Shown in pieces: positions 32,071 through 44,575 of a DNA stretch of 64,000 nt (the stretch's first letter is position 1; every line of letters starts with the position of its first letter). The notes below the pieces were generated by a model. The model did not search any database, was not told the origin of the DNA, and saw nothing but the letters and a program-made list of their open reading frames with translations. Source of the DNA: Crambe crambe. Lineage: Eukaryota > Porifera > Demospongiae > Poecilosclerida > Crambeidae. A program made the translations under genes and the position numbers. Where the stretch lies: NCBI GenBank assembly GCA_963924555.1, contig OZ004592.1, forward strand, positions 6,944,001 through 7,008,000, in the 5' to 3' direction.

Positions 32071-33033
32071 TTATTGCTGCAATTGAAAACCTATGACATT
32101 AGCAAGTGCATTGACTATGTTAGTCTCCACGTAGTGTGGTTGAATTGTTTTCTGGCAGACTTCAGAGAGAGATGTGACATCCTTTCCTTCCACGCCACAA
32201 GGTGTGATGTGCTTGAACCAAGAGAGGTCTGTGCAGCAGTTGAGTGCCAACCCATGATAGCTGACCCCATGGCTAACCTGAATACCTGTGGAGTTAATGA
32301 CTTTTGAGAGTCTTGCTTGACTAGTGACCACTCACCAATGGCACATATTTTGCTCTCTCCTTTGGTGGGGTGGTCTACCCAGACACCTGTGTTCTTGGTG
32401 GTGAAGCCTCTCACACCAAACTCTGACAAAGTTTTCACCACAGCTGTCTCCAAGTTGCTCACATAGCATCTCACTCCTATCTAAGTTCCCCCCCATACAA
32501 ATGGTAATAATAACCCATGGAAACGCAACACCATTCCATACCTTTAGTCTCCTGAGGTTGAGAATGGGGTAGCAAACAAGCTGTCCAGGACCATGGAAAG
32601 TGGTCAAACCACCTCTTCTCACCTGGAGAAGAATGAATAATAATCATTATGATATGGTGTGTGCACCTTCTGTGTCTCACAGCCTAGTTCCCTCAGCTCA
32701 CCTTCTGTGTCTCACAGCCTAGTCCCCTCAGTTCTGCTGCTCTCATTTGGAAATCAGTTTCGCGAAGACCAAATGTGAAGGTTGGGTCATGTTCGCATAG
32801 CAGCACTTCTCCCACCTGAGTACACCACATAGCTAGGTGGTCTATTCATTTTTTATTTTTTATTTTTGTATGTAAAATTTTTAGGGGGGGGGGGGATACT
32901 TATCAGAGACCTGTTGTAGTTGCTGCTGCTCCCCCTTGTAACGAGAGGCTAGTGACTGTTGAAGAACTAGGGCCTCTGAATATGAGATCCTCCCTAGTCT
33001 TCTAACCAGAACCTTGCAAATGGGCGTGGTCAT
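32071..33033 (-). CDS. LIPT2: Octanoyl-[ACP]:protein octanoyltransferase, mitochondrial
   Basis: Transfers octanoate from acyl carrier protein to apo-H protein, the first step of lipoylation in mitochondria. Five exons (32911-33033, 32702-32815, 32542-32622, 32336-32480, 32071-about 32291) encode about 230 residues, the normal length. The LipB blocks are intact: [43 protein letters not shown] with the catalytic-type Lys, and [13 protein letters not shown] with the catalytic Cys; then [16 protein letters not shown]. The N-terminus ([20 protein letters not shown]) is basic and could act as a presequence. Splice phases were checked by frame continuity. A 35-bp duplication lies over the exon 2 donor. 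It is head-to-head with WDR11 (74 bp) and tail-to-tail with BRD8 (62 bp). Confidence 0.92.
32664..32731. repeat. 35-bp tandem duplication over the LIPT2 exon 2 donor
   Basis: CACCTTCTGTGTCTCACAGC plus CTAGTTCCCTCAG is repeated with one change (TTCCC to TCCCC). On the minus strand it provides two copies of GAGACACAGAAG/GTG. Only the upstream donor (exon edge 32702) keeps the frame; the second adds an in-frame TGA. Confidence 0.85.
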
Positions 33034-33107
33034 TTCTAATTAAGCGACTATGGCGGTAAGCGATAGAGAAAAATTGAATCTCTCTGGTTTGTAAATTGTG
33101 GCCAGCA
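33034..33107. promoter_or_regulatory. Divergent promoter region, LIPT2 / WDR11
   Basis: 74 bp between start codons. It includes TATGGCGG (about 33049), which resembles the YY1 core, but the match is short. Confidence 0.35.
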
Positions 33108-36100
33108 ATGTCTAGCTCTGCAGTGATGAAGACACTGCCTCACAGTATCCCTGGCACGTTACATATCCAGAATCAAACTGCATTAGACTGGTGAGAGAAC
33201 ATATTTAGCTGCAGTGGCCACCTAGCTGCATTATTTTAGCTGAATTGCTGAACTTTGTTGCTTGTGTACGTTCAGGGGTTGGCAAGGATTGGTTGCATAT
33301 GGCAGTCAGAGTCTGGTAGTTGTGGTGGACCCAAGAACTGTTCAGTGTGTGCAAACTCTAGCCCACCACAAGTCCAACATCATTAAGGTACAAAAAAATG
33401 TCACTTCAAACACTTCCTTGTAGCTATGGCCTATGAGATGACATGATCAATGGTATATCCCTCACAGGTATGTTGGGCTAGTGAGCGCTATCATCATTCA
33501 GTGATGACCCCTTACCGATTGAGACTGGCCTCAGTTGACTCCACCTCTCACTGTGTGGTATGGGACGTTAGTACTGGCTCAGTAGCAACTGAGTTTTCTC
33601 TGGGGAACAAACCGTTGGTGGATTTGCAGTGGCTGGATACAAATGTGAGAATTTTCAATCATGTGATCATTACTCTAAATTGAATTGGGTGAGATGTATT
33701 TATTGTCAGGATTCATGTCGCGACTTGTTAGCTGTAATGCTGAGTCCTAGTGTGATGACCATATGGAATGCAGATACTGGCACTAAAGTTAGCAGATTCA
33801 CCTTCACTGAGACCATCGTCTCTTTTGTTTTTAACCCTTTCCAATCTGAAAACCTCATCCGTGAGTGGAAACTTCTATATATATCACAGCTTTATCAATT
33901 TTTTTTTCCTCTTTAGTTCAGTCAATGGACTGTTTTATTTTTGTGAGTGACTTCAACCCTTCAAGAACACCAACTGGAGGGGGAAAGAAATTCTATCTCT
34001 CCAATGGAAGTGGCTCAACCCCACCCATCTTGGGACGTAACAGATCACCTCCAAGACTCTTGCGGAGATTGATACCAGGAGAAGAGTTAAAGTGGGTCAT
34101 GTGATCATCAATACCCTCATTTTCATATTTTCTTTCTAGAGGTGAAGAGACAATTCCTCTGAACGACTGCCTGCAGGTCTCCTTCTCCCATGCCTGTCGT
34201 CATCGTCTCTTCCTCCTGTACCCTCGTGAAATCATCATCATCGATATTGAGATCAAGCAAGCAGTGGGTGTGATTTTATCGGAGAGAAATGCCTCCCCTT
34301 TCCTTCACCTGATGCCTTGTCGACAAAGAGACATCCTGTACTGCCTGCATGAAAATGGATGTGTCAGTGTTCGCATGCAACAGCCGATTCAAATGGTCAG
34401 CACTATTCCCACCTCTCCTCCTGCTGACCCCAAACACAACGAGATCTGTTACGACCTTCATGGTCACTCAGAAACACTTCGGATCAGCAAGACCTGCCAG
34501 GTGAGTGGAGCTGAATACAGTACTTACTTAATGTGTTGATCTTGTGAGATTGTGTATTGTTGTAGGTGTATGCTGGAGACATATGTCCCACCTCTGAGAT
34601 GCATGTAGCAGTGCTGACCAGCGAGGGACGTATCCTCTTCTGGGAGCTTGAATTCCAACAAGTGGGTGTGTATGGGCAAGACTTTGGGGATGAAGACCCT
34701 TTACCGACCATGATCACTGCTCGCCCATTGAGAGGGGCTGGGCTGGTGAATATCGAGGAGGAGGACGAGGGAGTGGGAGGTGTATGGGACGTGAACGGTC
34801 TGACTCTTGGAGATAGCATTGCCCCTCACTGGTTTACTCCTCCAGACGGTGAGTCAAAAATATCTTATTCAGCACAGCAAAGCAAGAACTGTTCTCTACT
34901 TCCAGATTCTTCTTCTATTTATGGCCTGCTATCAATAAAACTGATCCTGGGGAACTTATGGGTGGGGCTTCCTTCCACTCCCACGGCCATTCGAATGTGT
35001 CCCCCTTTGACCACCAAGAACTGGTTGTTTTACACCCCCAAAGTGGCCATAGGAACAGCCAATGGCTCCCTCCTCATTTATAACCTTCACACGAGAGTCA
35101 TGGTCAAGGAGTTCTCGGTCCACAGCTGTCCCGTCAGGTAAGTCTCTATACAATATACTATTATATACTGTACAAGTACTTAATTCTTACAGAGGAATTG
35201 AGTGGATCAACCACCATTCGTTTGTGTCCTATGCTTACTCCACCCCCAATGCTTCAGGCAATGTGCGCAACGAGTTAGCAGCCATTAGTATCCAGACTGG
35301 TGAGTCCATCCATCCATCCATCCATGCATGATGCAGCATGTGTGATATTTGTGGTGGCCGTCTAGGTAATGTAACTCAATTAAAGAGACCGGACAGAAAT
35401 GAGAATCTTGGTTCCCCTCCTGTCGACACTATCAAAGTCTCCACACACAAGTAAATCAACTGCTTCCTAATTAATGCCCACTTGACAACCTATGTTGTGC
35501 AATTAATAGACAGTATCTGGTGGTGAAGTATAAAGATAGACCGTTGGAGTTTTGGGATCTAAAGACGCTGACCTTCCTTCGCGAGATGGTATCAAATCCT
35601 CCTACCTTCAACTGCATTGAGTGGACCCCATCTTCAAAATCAAAGTCTAGTTCCCATAGTAACAAGACTGACCACACCCCTGCTGGGATCAGCACCTCCA
35701 CTGTGGACTTTGACGTAGCTATGGGGGCCACTGACAGCAAGATGGTCCAGGTGAGCTTGAAGAAGAGGATTGAGGGAAAGTAATTATGTATGACCTTGCA
35801 GGGTCTTGCTAGAGAGCAGTTGACTGTGATGGATGTCACTGGTTGTATATGGCAGATTAGCATCGAAGGATCCAAAGTCAGAGTGGTCAATAGCATACCC
35901 ACTCAGGTATACACAGCACACTTGCTCTACACTGCTTAGTAATCTCTAGTAATCTTACTTGGTGCAGTCTTTTTTGAATGCTCCCACTTGTGTGGCGTGG
36001 AAGAATGAATTGCTGGCTGCTGGAGATGCTGATGGATTAATCTTCTTTTACGATGCAAAACTCAATAACACCAGGTACTTATTATCCTTTCCCCTCTCAC

Positions 36101-38950
36101 CTGTCCCCACCCCACCCCTTTCCCCACGGCTCTTTAATGATAACTGCTCCACTCAGGACTGTGGAAACTAGTCGGGCCGTGATCAAGAAGATACGATTTG
36201 CCCCAGGCAAGGGAAATTCAAAACTTTTTATACTTTATAACTCTCGTTTGGACATCAGAGACACTCAGGCTGTAAGTAGAGTGAATTTCTCTAATTGATG
36301 CCCACTTTTAACTTTGGTAACATTCCAGGATGTAGTGATTAGCAAATTGAAGTGGGGGCAGAAGGATGGAGGAGGTTTGACAGTGGAGGACGTGGACTGG
36401 GTCAATTCGGACAAACCAGTGGTGGTGATGAATGATGGTTCGGTGCGGATCTATGACCTCAACCTCCTGGCTTGTCAGTCTGAGATCACACTGGCTGAAT
36501 TCAAAGGTTACACTCTCTTTTCTATTCACTTATGACATTTTGATGTACTACAAGTTTCCGTTCCAGGACCAGTGTTTTGTCCTCATTCCATTCCTCCTTT
36601 GGTTAGCATGAGGCTCAAGACGACCCTACAGCACCAACCTTGGAACGTCGAGTACTCCCTCATCCCATCTGATCATGAGTGAGTAGGACCAGTCCCTCTC
36701 ATTAAATGATTGATTATTGACATTATTGGTAGTCTTGGTGACTCAAGTGACACTGACTCAGATTTCAAAACTCAGCTGGAGCTGGTCCCTGAGTAAGTTA
36801 GTGTATGTATTCTCTCTCTACCTCTAATTTATTCTCTTGCTCTCCCTCCCTCCTTCTCTCCCTCCCTCTCTTCCTCCCTCCCTCTCTCCCTCCCTCCCTC
36901 CCTCTCTCCCTCTCTCCCTCCCTCTCTCCCTCCCTCCCTCCCTCTCTCCCTCCCTCCCTCTCTCTCTCTTCATGCAGAGAATATGTGAACAGGTTCCTGG
37001 ATGCTCCATTGGGCACTCCTGAAAGATCTCTCAGAACTGCCCAGTAAGTCTGTCCCTACAGCTCTAACCTCTTTCACTCTGACTCTGACTGATGTGTGTG
37101 TGCCTGTAGACTGTATGGTGACCAGTGTGAGGTGGAGTTCTGGTCAATAGCACTCTACTACTTGCTCAGAGAAAAGAACAGAATGCAAGATTCAAGATAT
37201 AGTGTGAGTCTCGGCATAAATTGAGGGGTAGGGCTAGAGCTAGGGCTATAATGCTAGGGCTTGGTGGAATATGGGCTGGGGTGGTGGAATATGTGTATGT
37301 ATGTATGTGGTGATTGTAGGTGTACAGAACTTCACATGCACGGAACCCAGTGACTGACATCATCAGACCTAACTCAAGTGCCTCTGTGAGTATCAGTGCT
37401 CGCAGCAAAGTGGGCAGGAGCATGGATGACCTGCTGGGCCCACTCCCACCTGACCTGGGGGTGGAGAGCGAAGGAGACAGTCTCCCATCTCCCTCAGCCA
37501 TCAACCCCACTTCCTCCCCCTTGGGATCCTTAGATCTGTCGGGGAAGGATTTGGAGGAGGCACTTCAAGATGCTGATCGAGCGACCTTAACTGCCACACC
37601 CCCTCTGGATCTCTGTTGGGATCTATTGTGTGACATAGACACATATCAGGTGAGCAGAGAGAGAGAGAGAGAGAGAGAGAGAGGTGCATGTCCTGCAGCC
37701 ATACATAGTTCTTCTTTTCTTGCTTGCAGAAAGTACAGCTTGACCGAGTATATCTCCATGACATCAAGCGACAGACTTATCAGCAGACAAGGAAGTGTTC
37801 AGAGACATTGCTGCTACTGGGACAAGTCAGTGTGTCTACTTGCTTCTTTCGCATATAACCTTCTCCTTTCCCAATCCAGACTGACAGAGCAGTCCAGCTC
37901 CTCCTGGAAACTGACTCCTCCAGTCCTGACTACTCCAATGATGCTCTTAAGTAAGGAGAACTTCCCTTGCCTTTAAGTCATGTGACTGTCATGTGATCTT
38001 GTGTTAATGTGGTCTAGGGCATGTCTGGCTGCTACCATTCGTTCCTCTGGAGCCTCACAGAGCACCATCAAACTGGTGGCAACTAACCTCATAGCCAATT
38101 CCAGACTCATGGGTATGCATATAGTGGGCTCATGGGTATGCATATGGTGCTGTAACAAAAGAGTTCTACCCAGTAGAGAGGAAATAGAGTTTGAGGGTCT
38201 GTAATGATGTGTGTTGTGATATAGAGGGAGTCCAGTTGCTGTGTTTGATAGAGAAGCAGCAAGATGCCTGTCGGTATTTGCAGACGTATGGTGAGTGGTA
38301 CTATTCCGTCTGGCTGGCCAAGGCCACTCTCCATGAAAGAGAGTACAGTGACGTCTTTTTAAAGTGGGCGGAGCACCTGAGTGCAGTTGGAGTCAATCAA
38401 AAGGTGTGTTGTGATTGACCAAGTGACCTCAATGTAGATGGCACCACATCATAAGTACAAATGTTATGACTCTGTCTGTCTGCTATTCAGAGTAAAGCCC
38501 TGCTGGTGCTACTCTCTCTGGGTCACTTTCACAAAGTCCTTGAGATGCTCTACAGGTGGAGTGTATAAATAGTCACTATTGCCAAAATAGAAACTTATGA
38601 AATACCCCAACTTAAAAGCATTGTGATCTCAGATGTGCACATTGAAAGGAATAGGTTCATTTTCTATACTTTCTACTTGCAGTATGCGATCATTTGACCA
38701 AGCAGCTGTTTTTGCAGAGTGTTGCCTGGAGTATGGAGTGCTGTGTGCAAATAAGGATACCAACCCTCTCCTGCAAGCTGTGTTCCTGGAGTATGCACGC
38801 CACCTCCTGACCCTGGGCCTCAACAGAGCATTCAGACACTACTGTAACAAGGCAGGGGACAATGGGCAGCAGCTGCTTCAGCAATACTTGAAACATGGCA
38901 AGTCTCTGCTTCCAAATGAAACTCAAAAACCACTCATCAACTTGAATTGA
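33108..38950 (+). CDS. WDR11: WDR11, WD-repeat trafficking protein
   Basis: WDR11 forms a complex with FAM91A1 and C17orf75 that tethers endosome-derived vesicles at the trans-Golgi, and has been linked to Hedgehog signalling. About 25 small exons encode roughly 1,150 residues, close to the vertebrate length. Diagnostic blocks in order: ALDWGWQGLVAYGSQSLVVV, NADTGTK, FVSDFNPSRTPTGGGKKFYL, LLYPREIIIIDIE, LHENGCVSVR, AIRMCPPLTTKNW, VAIGTANGSLLIYNL, WDLKTLTFLREM, KIRFAPGKGNSKLF, VEDVDWVNSDKPVVVMNDGS, RLYGDQCEVEFWS, STIKLVATNLIANS, EGVQLLCLIEKQQDACRYLQ and TYGEWYYSVWLAKA. These fall in two N-terminal beta-propellers and a C-terminal alpha-solenoid. Introns are 50-200 bp, and several carry expanded pyrimidine or purine tracts. 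The start MSSSAVMKTLPHSIPG follows the LIPT2 promoter by 74 bp. Confidence 0.95.
36826..36976 (+). repeat. Intronic (CTCCCTCC)n tract at a WDR11 3' splice site
   Basis: About 140 nt of C/T with CTCCCTCC and CTCTCCCT units, ending in TCATGCAG, the acceptor of the next WDR11 exon (EYVNRFLDAPLGTPE). Confidence 0.85.
37656..37683 (+). repeat. (GA)n run just after a WDR11 donor
   Basis: GTGAGCA is followed by about 13 GA units, directly inside the intron after ...DIDTYQ. Confidence 0.85.
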
Positions 38951-39230
38951 TCCACCATGTCCACATCACATGCCTACGGTTTGTATTATTATCATTGTTG
39001 TCTTTCTTACATTTTTAACTATTATTTTTGATTAACACTTGCTCATAAATAATTAGATTTAACACACAATGAATGAGATGGTAGGTGGGTAGGCAAACAT
39101 GGAGAGAAAATTATAATTCCCCATTGAGTATTGTTATTATCTTTGTGAATGTTATCAGTCGAAGGTTTGTGGAGCACACAGTAAAGTGAAGGACAGTATT
39201 AATAATATTATTTATACCATGAGGGAGTTT

Positions 39231-42118
39231 CTATGTTGGGAACCAGTCCTTCAGTAAGATGTAATGCTGCAGTCTGAAGGGCAGGCCAATGTTGCCCACA
39301 CTCTCCTCGTTAATGGGACATTGCATTGCCCCTCTAATCACCAACCGACACCTGCTGGCTAACGACAGGAACTGACTCCTCTCCTCTCTCAAAACAACCA
39401 TCAGCTTCTGTGTCTCTACAGGCAAGAAATTCCACCTCTGTGCTGCAATCTCCATGTTGAAATCTTGTAACTCGCATTTCCTTCTTCCTGGCTTGACTAA
39501 AAGGGCGTGGTTATCAAGCAGGCAGACGACACTGTCTTCCCTGACAAAGGAGTTTTTCTCATCAGGGGTGAGTTGACATCTCAAGACACAGTAGAGAGGT
39601 GTTTCGTGCTGAAGGTTCATGCAATTCACATCAACATTGTCCAAAGATAGAAGAAATTTGACCGCATTCAAACGCCCATGGAAGGCAGCATAATGGAGGG
39701 GGGTGTTACGATAGACTTCAGTGGGGAGGTTGACATCAGCACTGTGTGCCATTAGCACTTTGATCATGGAGAGCTGACCATGTTTCGCTGCGATGTGGAT
39801 GGGAGAAAGATGGTGTCGGAACTCGGAATTGGGGTTGATTTTTACTCGGGAATTGAGCACCATGTTGGCGACACCAGTGGCTCCCACTCTGCAGCAATGG
39901 TGCAGAAGTGAGACCAGTTGCATCTTGATGTGTTTCCTCTCAATCTGTCCAGCCTTCTCCAAGTAATCTTCAGTCCGTTGCATCAACTTGCGAGCAATAT
40001 CAGTGTGTCCATTCAGCATTGCTATCATGGCCGGGAGATCTGGCCAATAGCAGCCAAGGGGAATAGGAGAAGCACCCAGGGAGAGAAGGAAATCCACCAT
40101 CTTCCTGTTCCCAACTCTAGCTGCTGCAGCCAGAGCTGTTTTGCCATGGACCCACTTGCTGTTGATGTGAATGTGAGGCTGTCCACTCACTAGTTTCTCT
40201 ATGCTTTCAAGGTCACCAAGGTCAGCGGCATGAAAGAGAGAAACTTCTTGAGGGGAGGGTGCACATTCCACCTCCTTCAACAGAACTTTCATTTCCTTCT
40301 CCTTGGCAAGATCCACTGGCTTCTTTCCCTGAGCATTGGGGAGGGTTGGACATGCTCCTTCTGAGAGCAAGAACTTGACGGCATCGATATCTCCTTTCTC
40401 GACAGCAACATGGAGGGCGGTGTAGCCATCTGGCTCCTGTGTATTGACATATAATCCCATCTCAAGGAAATCACGAAGCAAAGATTCCAAAGTGAAAGTC
40501 TCATCGTAGGAGCTGGCTCTGGCCACTTGCACAAATACACTTCTACCTTGCTTAGTCTGCTCAAGGCAGAATGGATAGTTGAGACAAAGAAGCTTGACAG
40601 CGGAAATGCTTCCCATTTGTGCAGCCACAATGGTCAGACTCTGAAGTTCTGTCTTTGTTCGATACTTTTCTGGATTCTGAATGTGAGGGAGGAGGATTCG
40701 AAATGCATCCATTTTTTCTCCTGTGACGGTCTTATGTAGAAGCATCAAAATCTGGTCGTCATCTGCCCTGAGGATAGAATCAGCTGGGAGCAGAGAGTTC
40801 AGTCGAAGAATGTGTCCAAGTGCTTTTAGTTTTTGTGTTGCTGAGACTTTGCGGAGTGTTTGGGAGATGAAGGTGGTGGAGATGCAGTAGCGGTTGCGAA
40901 GGTAGTCAATGAGAAAGCGATCATCAGTGCCACAGACCTTTAGGGCATGTGTGAACTCTTCCAGAGTGACCTGTTCACACAGCTGCTCTATCTCATCATC
41001 ACTGTCCTCTCTATCTTCATTCCGCTTGGCCGGAGGGTACTGCAAACAAAGGGGAAAAAAGAAATGAACAATATCAAGCTCTGGAGTGGTTGGGAACTTT
41101 TCAGAGTTTATTCTTGTGATAACAAACTAAGAGACATCAATGGAAGATGTCACACTGACAATGCATACAAAAACAACGAGACATCTCAGTGTCACTGGGG
41201 TATATGGTAGGTTATTGTCTAGGTTATAGGCTCTAGGTATGATCATTACATCACTTCTATGTAACTGTATGCAGCATGAATGATGTCATTTTAATCACCA
41301 TATATCTACAATTGTGGGGGGAAATGAGAGGGAGTGAAACCATGCTGTTATGACTACCACTCCAGGGAAGGGAAAAGTCAAGAATGTGCCATCATAGGAT
41401 TCAAAACACCTAAAAGGCCTGTTTTTGTATGTTTTCCTACTCTGGAGTGAAAGGAAAAAGGAAATTCACTAAAGATGATCAGGAAGACACTCAACCAGCA
41501 GCTAACTCCAGCTGCTGAGGGGGCAGTTTGGTATGAAATAATGCCTACCCACCACACAACAATTAACATAACCAATAACCAAGTTGAATGAAAATTGGGG
41601 GTTTACCAAGTTAAGCAATTATGGGCATGTTCCACAGATATCAGTACTATATTGTGTGGTCTAGTACTCCATTATATGTTATGTGGTGCTCTATAAATAA
41701 GGAGTTATGACAACAGTGATCATTCACAAGTTTTTTTCTCTGTGTGTGTATAAACGAATTGTTTGTGTTGGGAATCAGTTATCATTAAGTAATGTAATGC
41801 ATTATTCATGTAAGCGATTGAGTGATAATGGTGAAACACACAGATCTTGCCATATTAAGTATAACTATTGGTCCCTTCTGACACCATTTCTTCATACATA
41901 CTGTGTCTAAACACTGCTGGCTAGTGTTGACTTACCATGAACATTTTTGAAGCATCCAGGGTGGACCGTAAAGAGATATCTATGGTGGTGAAAGTGGTTC
42001 CTTTGGCTAAAGATTTGAACTTGTCTCCAGGGTATCCACCACTGGGTGAGCTGGGTGAGCCCAGGTAGCCCGGGGACTCCTCCCCAGGCGAATAAAGCCT
42101 CGAGCCCTCTGCTCCCAT
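39231..42118 (-). CDS. Ankyrin repeat and SOCS box (ASB-type) protein
   Basis: A likely substrate receptor of a Cullin-5 ubiquitin ligase. A 1.8-kb exon (39231-41039) joins an upstream exon (41936-about 42150) in frame (KMFM/YPPAKR) across an 896-bp intron. No ATG is seen before MGAEGSRLYSPG (42118); an acceptor-like TCTTAG precedes that exon, so a further 5' exon is possible. Ankyrin repeats begin around residue 200 and run to about 530: DGYTALHVAVEKGDIDAVKF, HGKTALAAAARVGNRKMVDF, LSPIHIAAKHGQLSMIKVLM and NTPLHYAAFHGRLNAVKFLL. The C-terminus SLASRCRLVIRGAMQ fits a BC box, and GLPFRLQHYILL fits the Cul5 box (LPxxLxxYxL). The N-terminal 170 residues (ALKVCGTDDRFLIDYLRNRY) are helical and unlike any ASB subfamily I can name. 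It shares an upstream region of about 265 bp with the sideroflexin gene. Confidence 0.8.
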
Positions 42119-42383
42119 GCCCTGGTTGTCAGTTTTCAAGGGTTGACTCAAATAACTAAGATTTTAACTTGTAATTGAAGTCGCAGAATACAGTAGTAAA
42201 GCGTCTTGTCGATCTGTAGGCATGCTCTGGGCGATAGTAAACACTAAGTGTTTTTTATAGCTACACAAAAATGCTTTCAATTTTCATAGTGAGTCATCAT
42301 CTGTTTGTTGTCTTTAGATTTTGGGGGTGTGGCTAGTCACGTACCAGATGCTGAACAATGTTCCATTCTAGTTCTCTAGTCTG

Positions 42384-43791
42384 ATGGAATTCAGTACTGC
42401 CGACCTAGTGCCTTCACCTATAGACTTAAGAAAGCCAATATGGGACCAAAGCACATTTATTGGCCGCCTGAACTACTTTAGTCGAGTGACCAGCCCTTTA
42501 TTACTTTTCAAAAGTCGTGATGAGTACACTAAGGCCAAACATTTGGTGCTACAACAAGCAAAGTAAGGGGCCCATAATTGAATCACATGACTGCAAACTT
42601 ATTTTCTCTCCGTGGATTTGTCACAGAGATAATTTAGTTCCTGCTGGGATGACAGTGGATCAGCTGATTGCAGCAAAGGTGCTGTACAACTCCGCTTACC
42701 ACCCTGACACAGGAGATGAAATGAATATGATTGGTCGGATGTCCTTCCAAGTGCCTGGGGGCATGATCATCTGTGGTATCCTCATGACATTCTACCAGTA
42801 AGTACGCAATGTGATCACCATGGCTTATAGGTTTACAGAACAAGTATCTGATATGTACAGGAGATTCATCTACATTGTTTTGGGTCAGTGGTTCAACCAG
42901 TCCTTCAATGCACTGGTCAACTACACTAACAGGAATGCCAAATCTACAGTCACTAATCAGCAGATAGCAATGGCATATGTTGGGGCTACAGGTGGAGCTG
43001 TCACAGCAGCAGCTGGAATGAACCTTCTCGTCAAAGTGAGTCAACTGTGGTAAGGAGTTCTTCCATTTGAGTTAGGTATTTTTTTGTGTGTAGAGAGCGC
43101 CTGCAATAGTGAGTCGGTGGGTGCCATGGGTGGCCGTGGCAGCTGCTAACTGCATCAATATCCCTGTCATGAGGCAGCGAGAACTCATTGATGGAATCAT
43201 GGTTACAGACAAAGAGGGAAACAACTTGGGGATCAAATCAAAGGTCAGATCAATTAGTTCACCACTCTCCAAAATAGTAATGAATGATAATGGTGCCCAG
43301 GTTGCAGCTAGGAAAGGTATTTCTCTTGTAGTGTTATCCAGAATTCTTCTGGTCTCACCATCCATGAGTAAGCAGCAGCACTCACTCACTCACTTACTCA
43401 TGCTGCAATGTACGATCCTTTCTTCAATTCATTCTAGTTTTGATTCCAGTCATAATGCAGCGACTTGAAAAGAGATTTCCAGTCTTGGTGGGTCTTGGAT
43501 TTAGATAATATATTCTTTTAGCTATTTCCTCTCTCGAAACAGCGTGCAAGAGTTCCTGCCCTCATTTCTCAGACCTTACTTACTGGAGCACTGTAAGGAA
43601 AAAATAACTGTACAACTGGAGAAATTTTTCCACTTGTTTCCAGTTTTTCAGTGTGTGTGCCTGTGGCCTGTTCCCTTTTCCCTCAAAGAATGTCCATGGC
43701 TACCAATAAGTTGGAAAAATCTGCACAGGAAGAGATAAAGAAAAAATTTGCTTCAGTTCCAGAAAGAGTTTATTTCAATAAAGGATTATAA
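42384..43791 (+). CDS. SFXN: Sideroflexin, mitochondrial carrier (SFXN1/3-like)
   Basis: Sideroflexins are multi-pass mitochondrial inner-membrane proteins; SFXN1 carries serine into mitochondria for one-carbon metabolism. Exons encode roughly 320 residues, the normal length. Blocks: IDLRKPIWDQSTFIGRLNYF, VLYNSAYHPDTGDEMNMIGR, MSFQVPGGMIICGILMTFY, WFNQSFNALVNYTNRNAKS, AMAYVGATGGAVTAAAGMN, VPWVAVAAANCINIPVMRQR, ELIDGIMVTDKEGNNLG, and a C-terminus ending VPERVYFNKGL, as in SFXN1-3. The last two exons are joined after LLTGAL (donor GTAAGG) at acceptor TTTCCAG before FFSVCACGLFPFPS. All hydrophobic segments are kept. The MRPL16 start lies 107 bp beyond the stop on the same strand, the only such spacing among the single-copy genes. 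Confidence 0.93.
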
Positions 43792-43897
43792 GAACACCTA
43801 GTTTTTATATATGTATATTTTTTAATTTATGACAAATCCAATCACCATCACATCTTATGGTAAAGATCGTCAAAACTGTAGACGCAGCCCAGGCCCA

Positions 43898-44543
43898 ATG
43901 GCCTTTCCGACATGCAGAAGTCTTTTGGGAGCCTTTTGTCCTCGTCAACACACGGCACCAACAGTATTCAGAAGAACAACACCACTAGCACGAACAGTGA
44001 GTCATAAACTAGCATGAAAAGACGGTAATTTCAAATAAAGCACACTCCATTTTTTTCCCTTAGGCCATTAGGACAATGTTGCTACGTCCAGCCCGCATGA
44101 AATACAGAAAATCCCAAAAAAACATTCGTGCTGTCCTCCCTAGACACCCTCCAGGGGAATTACCATGTCCTGAGCTGTGTTTTGGGGAATATGGTGTGTA
44201 TGCAGCAGAGAGCCTACGTGTGACAGCAGCTCAAATAGAGTCTGCTAGAATGTCCATCTTAAAGACTGTGGGGCGTAAAGGTCTCAAGATTTGGATTAGA
44301 ACATTTCCTCATATTCCTGTCACCAAGAAGGCACTGGGAGTGCGCATGGGGAAGGGAAAAGGAGCTGTCGACCACTTCATTGCAAATGTTAAGTATGGGA
44401 AAGTCATATTTGAGTACAACTGCCCATCAGAGAGGGAGGCTAGGAAAGCATTCATTCAAGTGCGTCATAAACTGCCATTGAAGGTCAAGTTTCTCATGAA
44501 AGAAGAACCTAAAAATAGTGTTTCTGTCACAAAGGAAAATTAA
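43898..44543 (+). CDS. MRPL16: Mitochondrial ribosomal protein uL16m
   Basis: A large-subunit mitoribosome protein near the tRNA-binding region. Exon 1 (43898-43996) encodes MAFPTCRSLLGAFCPRQH and RRTTPLART, basic and acid-free as in a mitochondrial presequence. Exon 2 (44064-44543) carries the L16 domain: LLRPARMKYRKSQK, FGEYGVYAAESLRVTAAQIE, RKGLKIWIRTFPHIPVTKKA, LGVRMGKGKGAVDHFIANVK, and a C-terminal RHKLPLKVKFLMKEE. Length is about 190 residues, slightly shorter than vertebrate MRPL16. The start at 43898 was chosen because it begins the basic presequence; the ATG at 43829 would add an unlikely leader. The stop is 32 bp from that of the convergent NUDT7-like gene. Confidence 0.92.
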
Positions 44544-44575
44544 AAAATTAGACTGCAATGATTGGTAGGTATACA

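Noticed and set aside
33865-34104. Independent small plus-strand gene inside WDR11
   Set aside because: It is WDR11 exon sequence (FVSDFNPSRTPTGGGKKFYL) in another frame start plus intron read-through.
36798-37016. Arg/Glu/Gly-rich frame REREGGREGG
   Set aside because: Low-complexity translation of an intronic CTCCCTCC tract.
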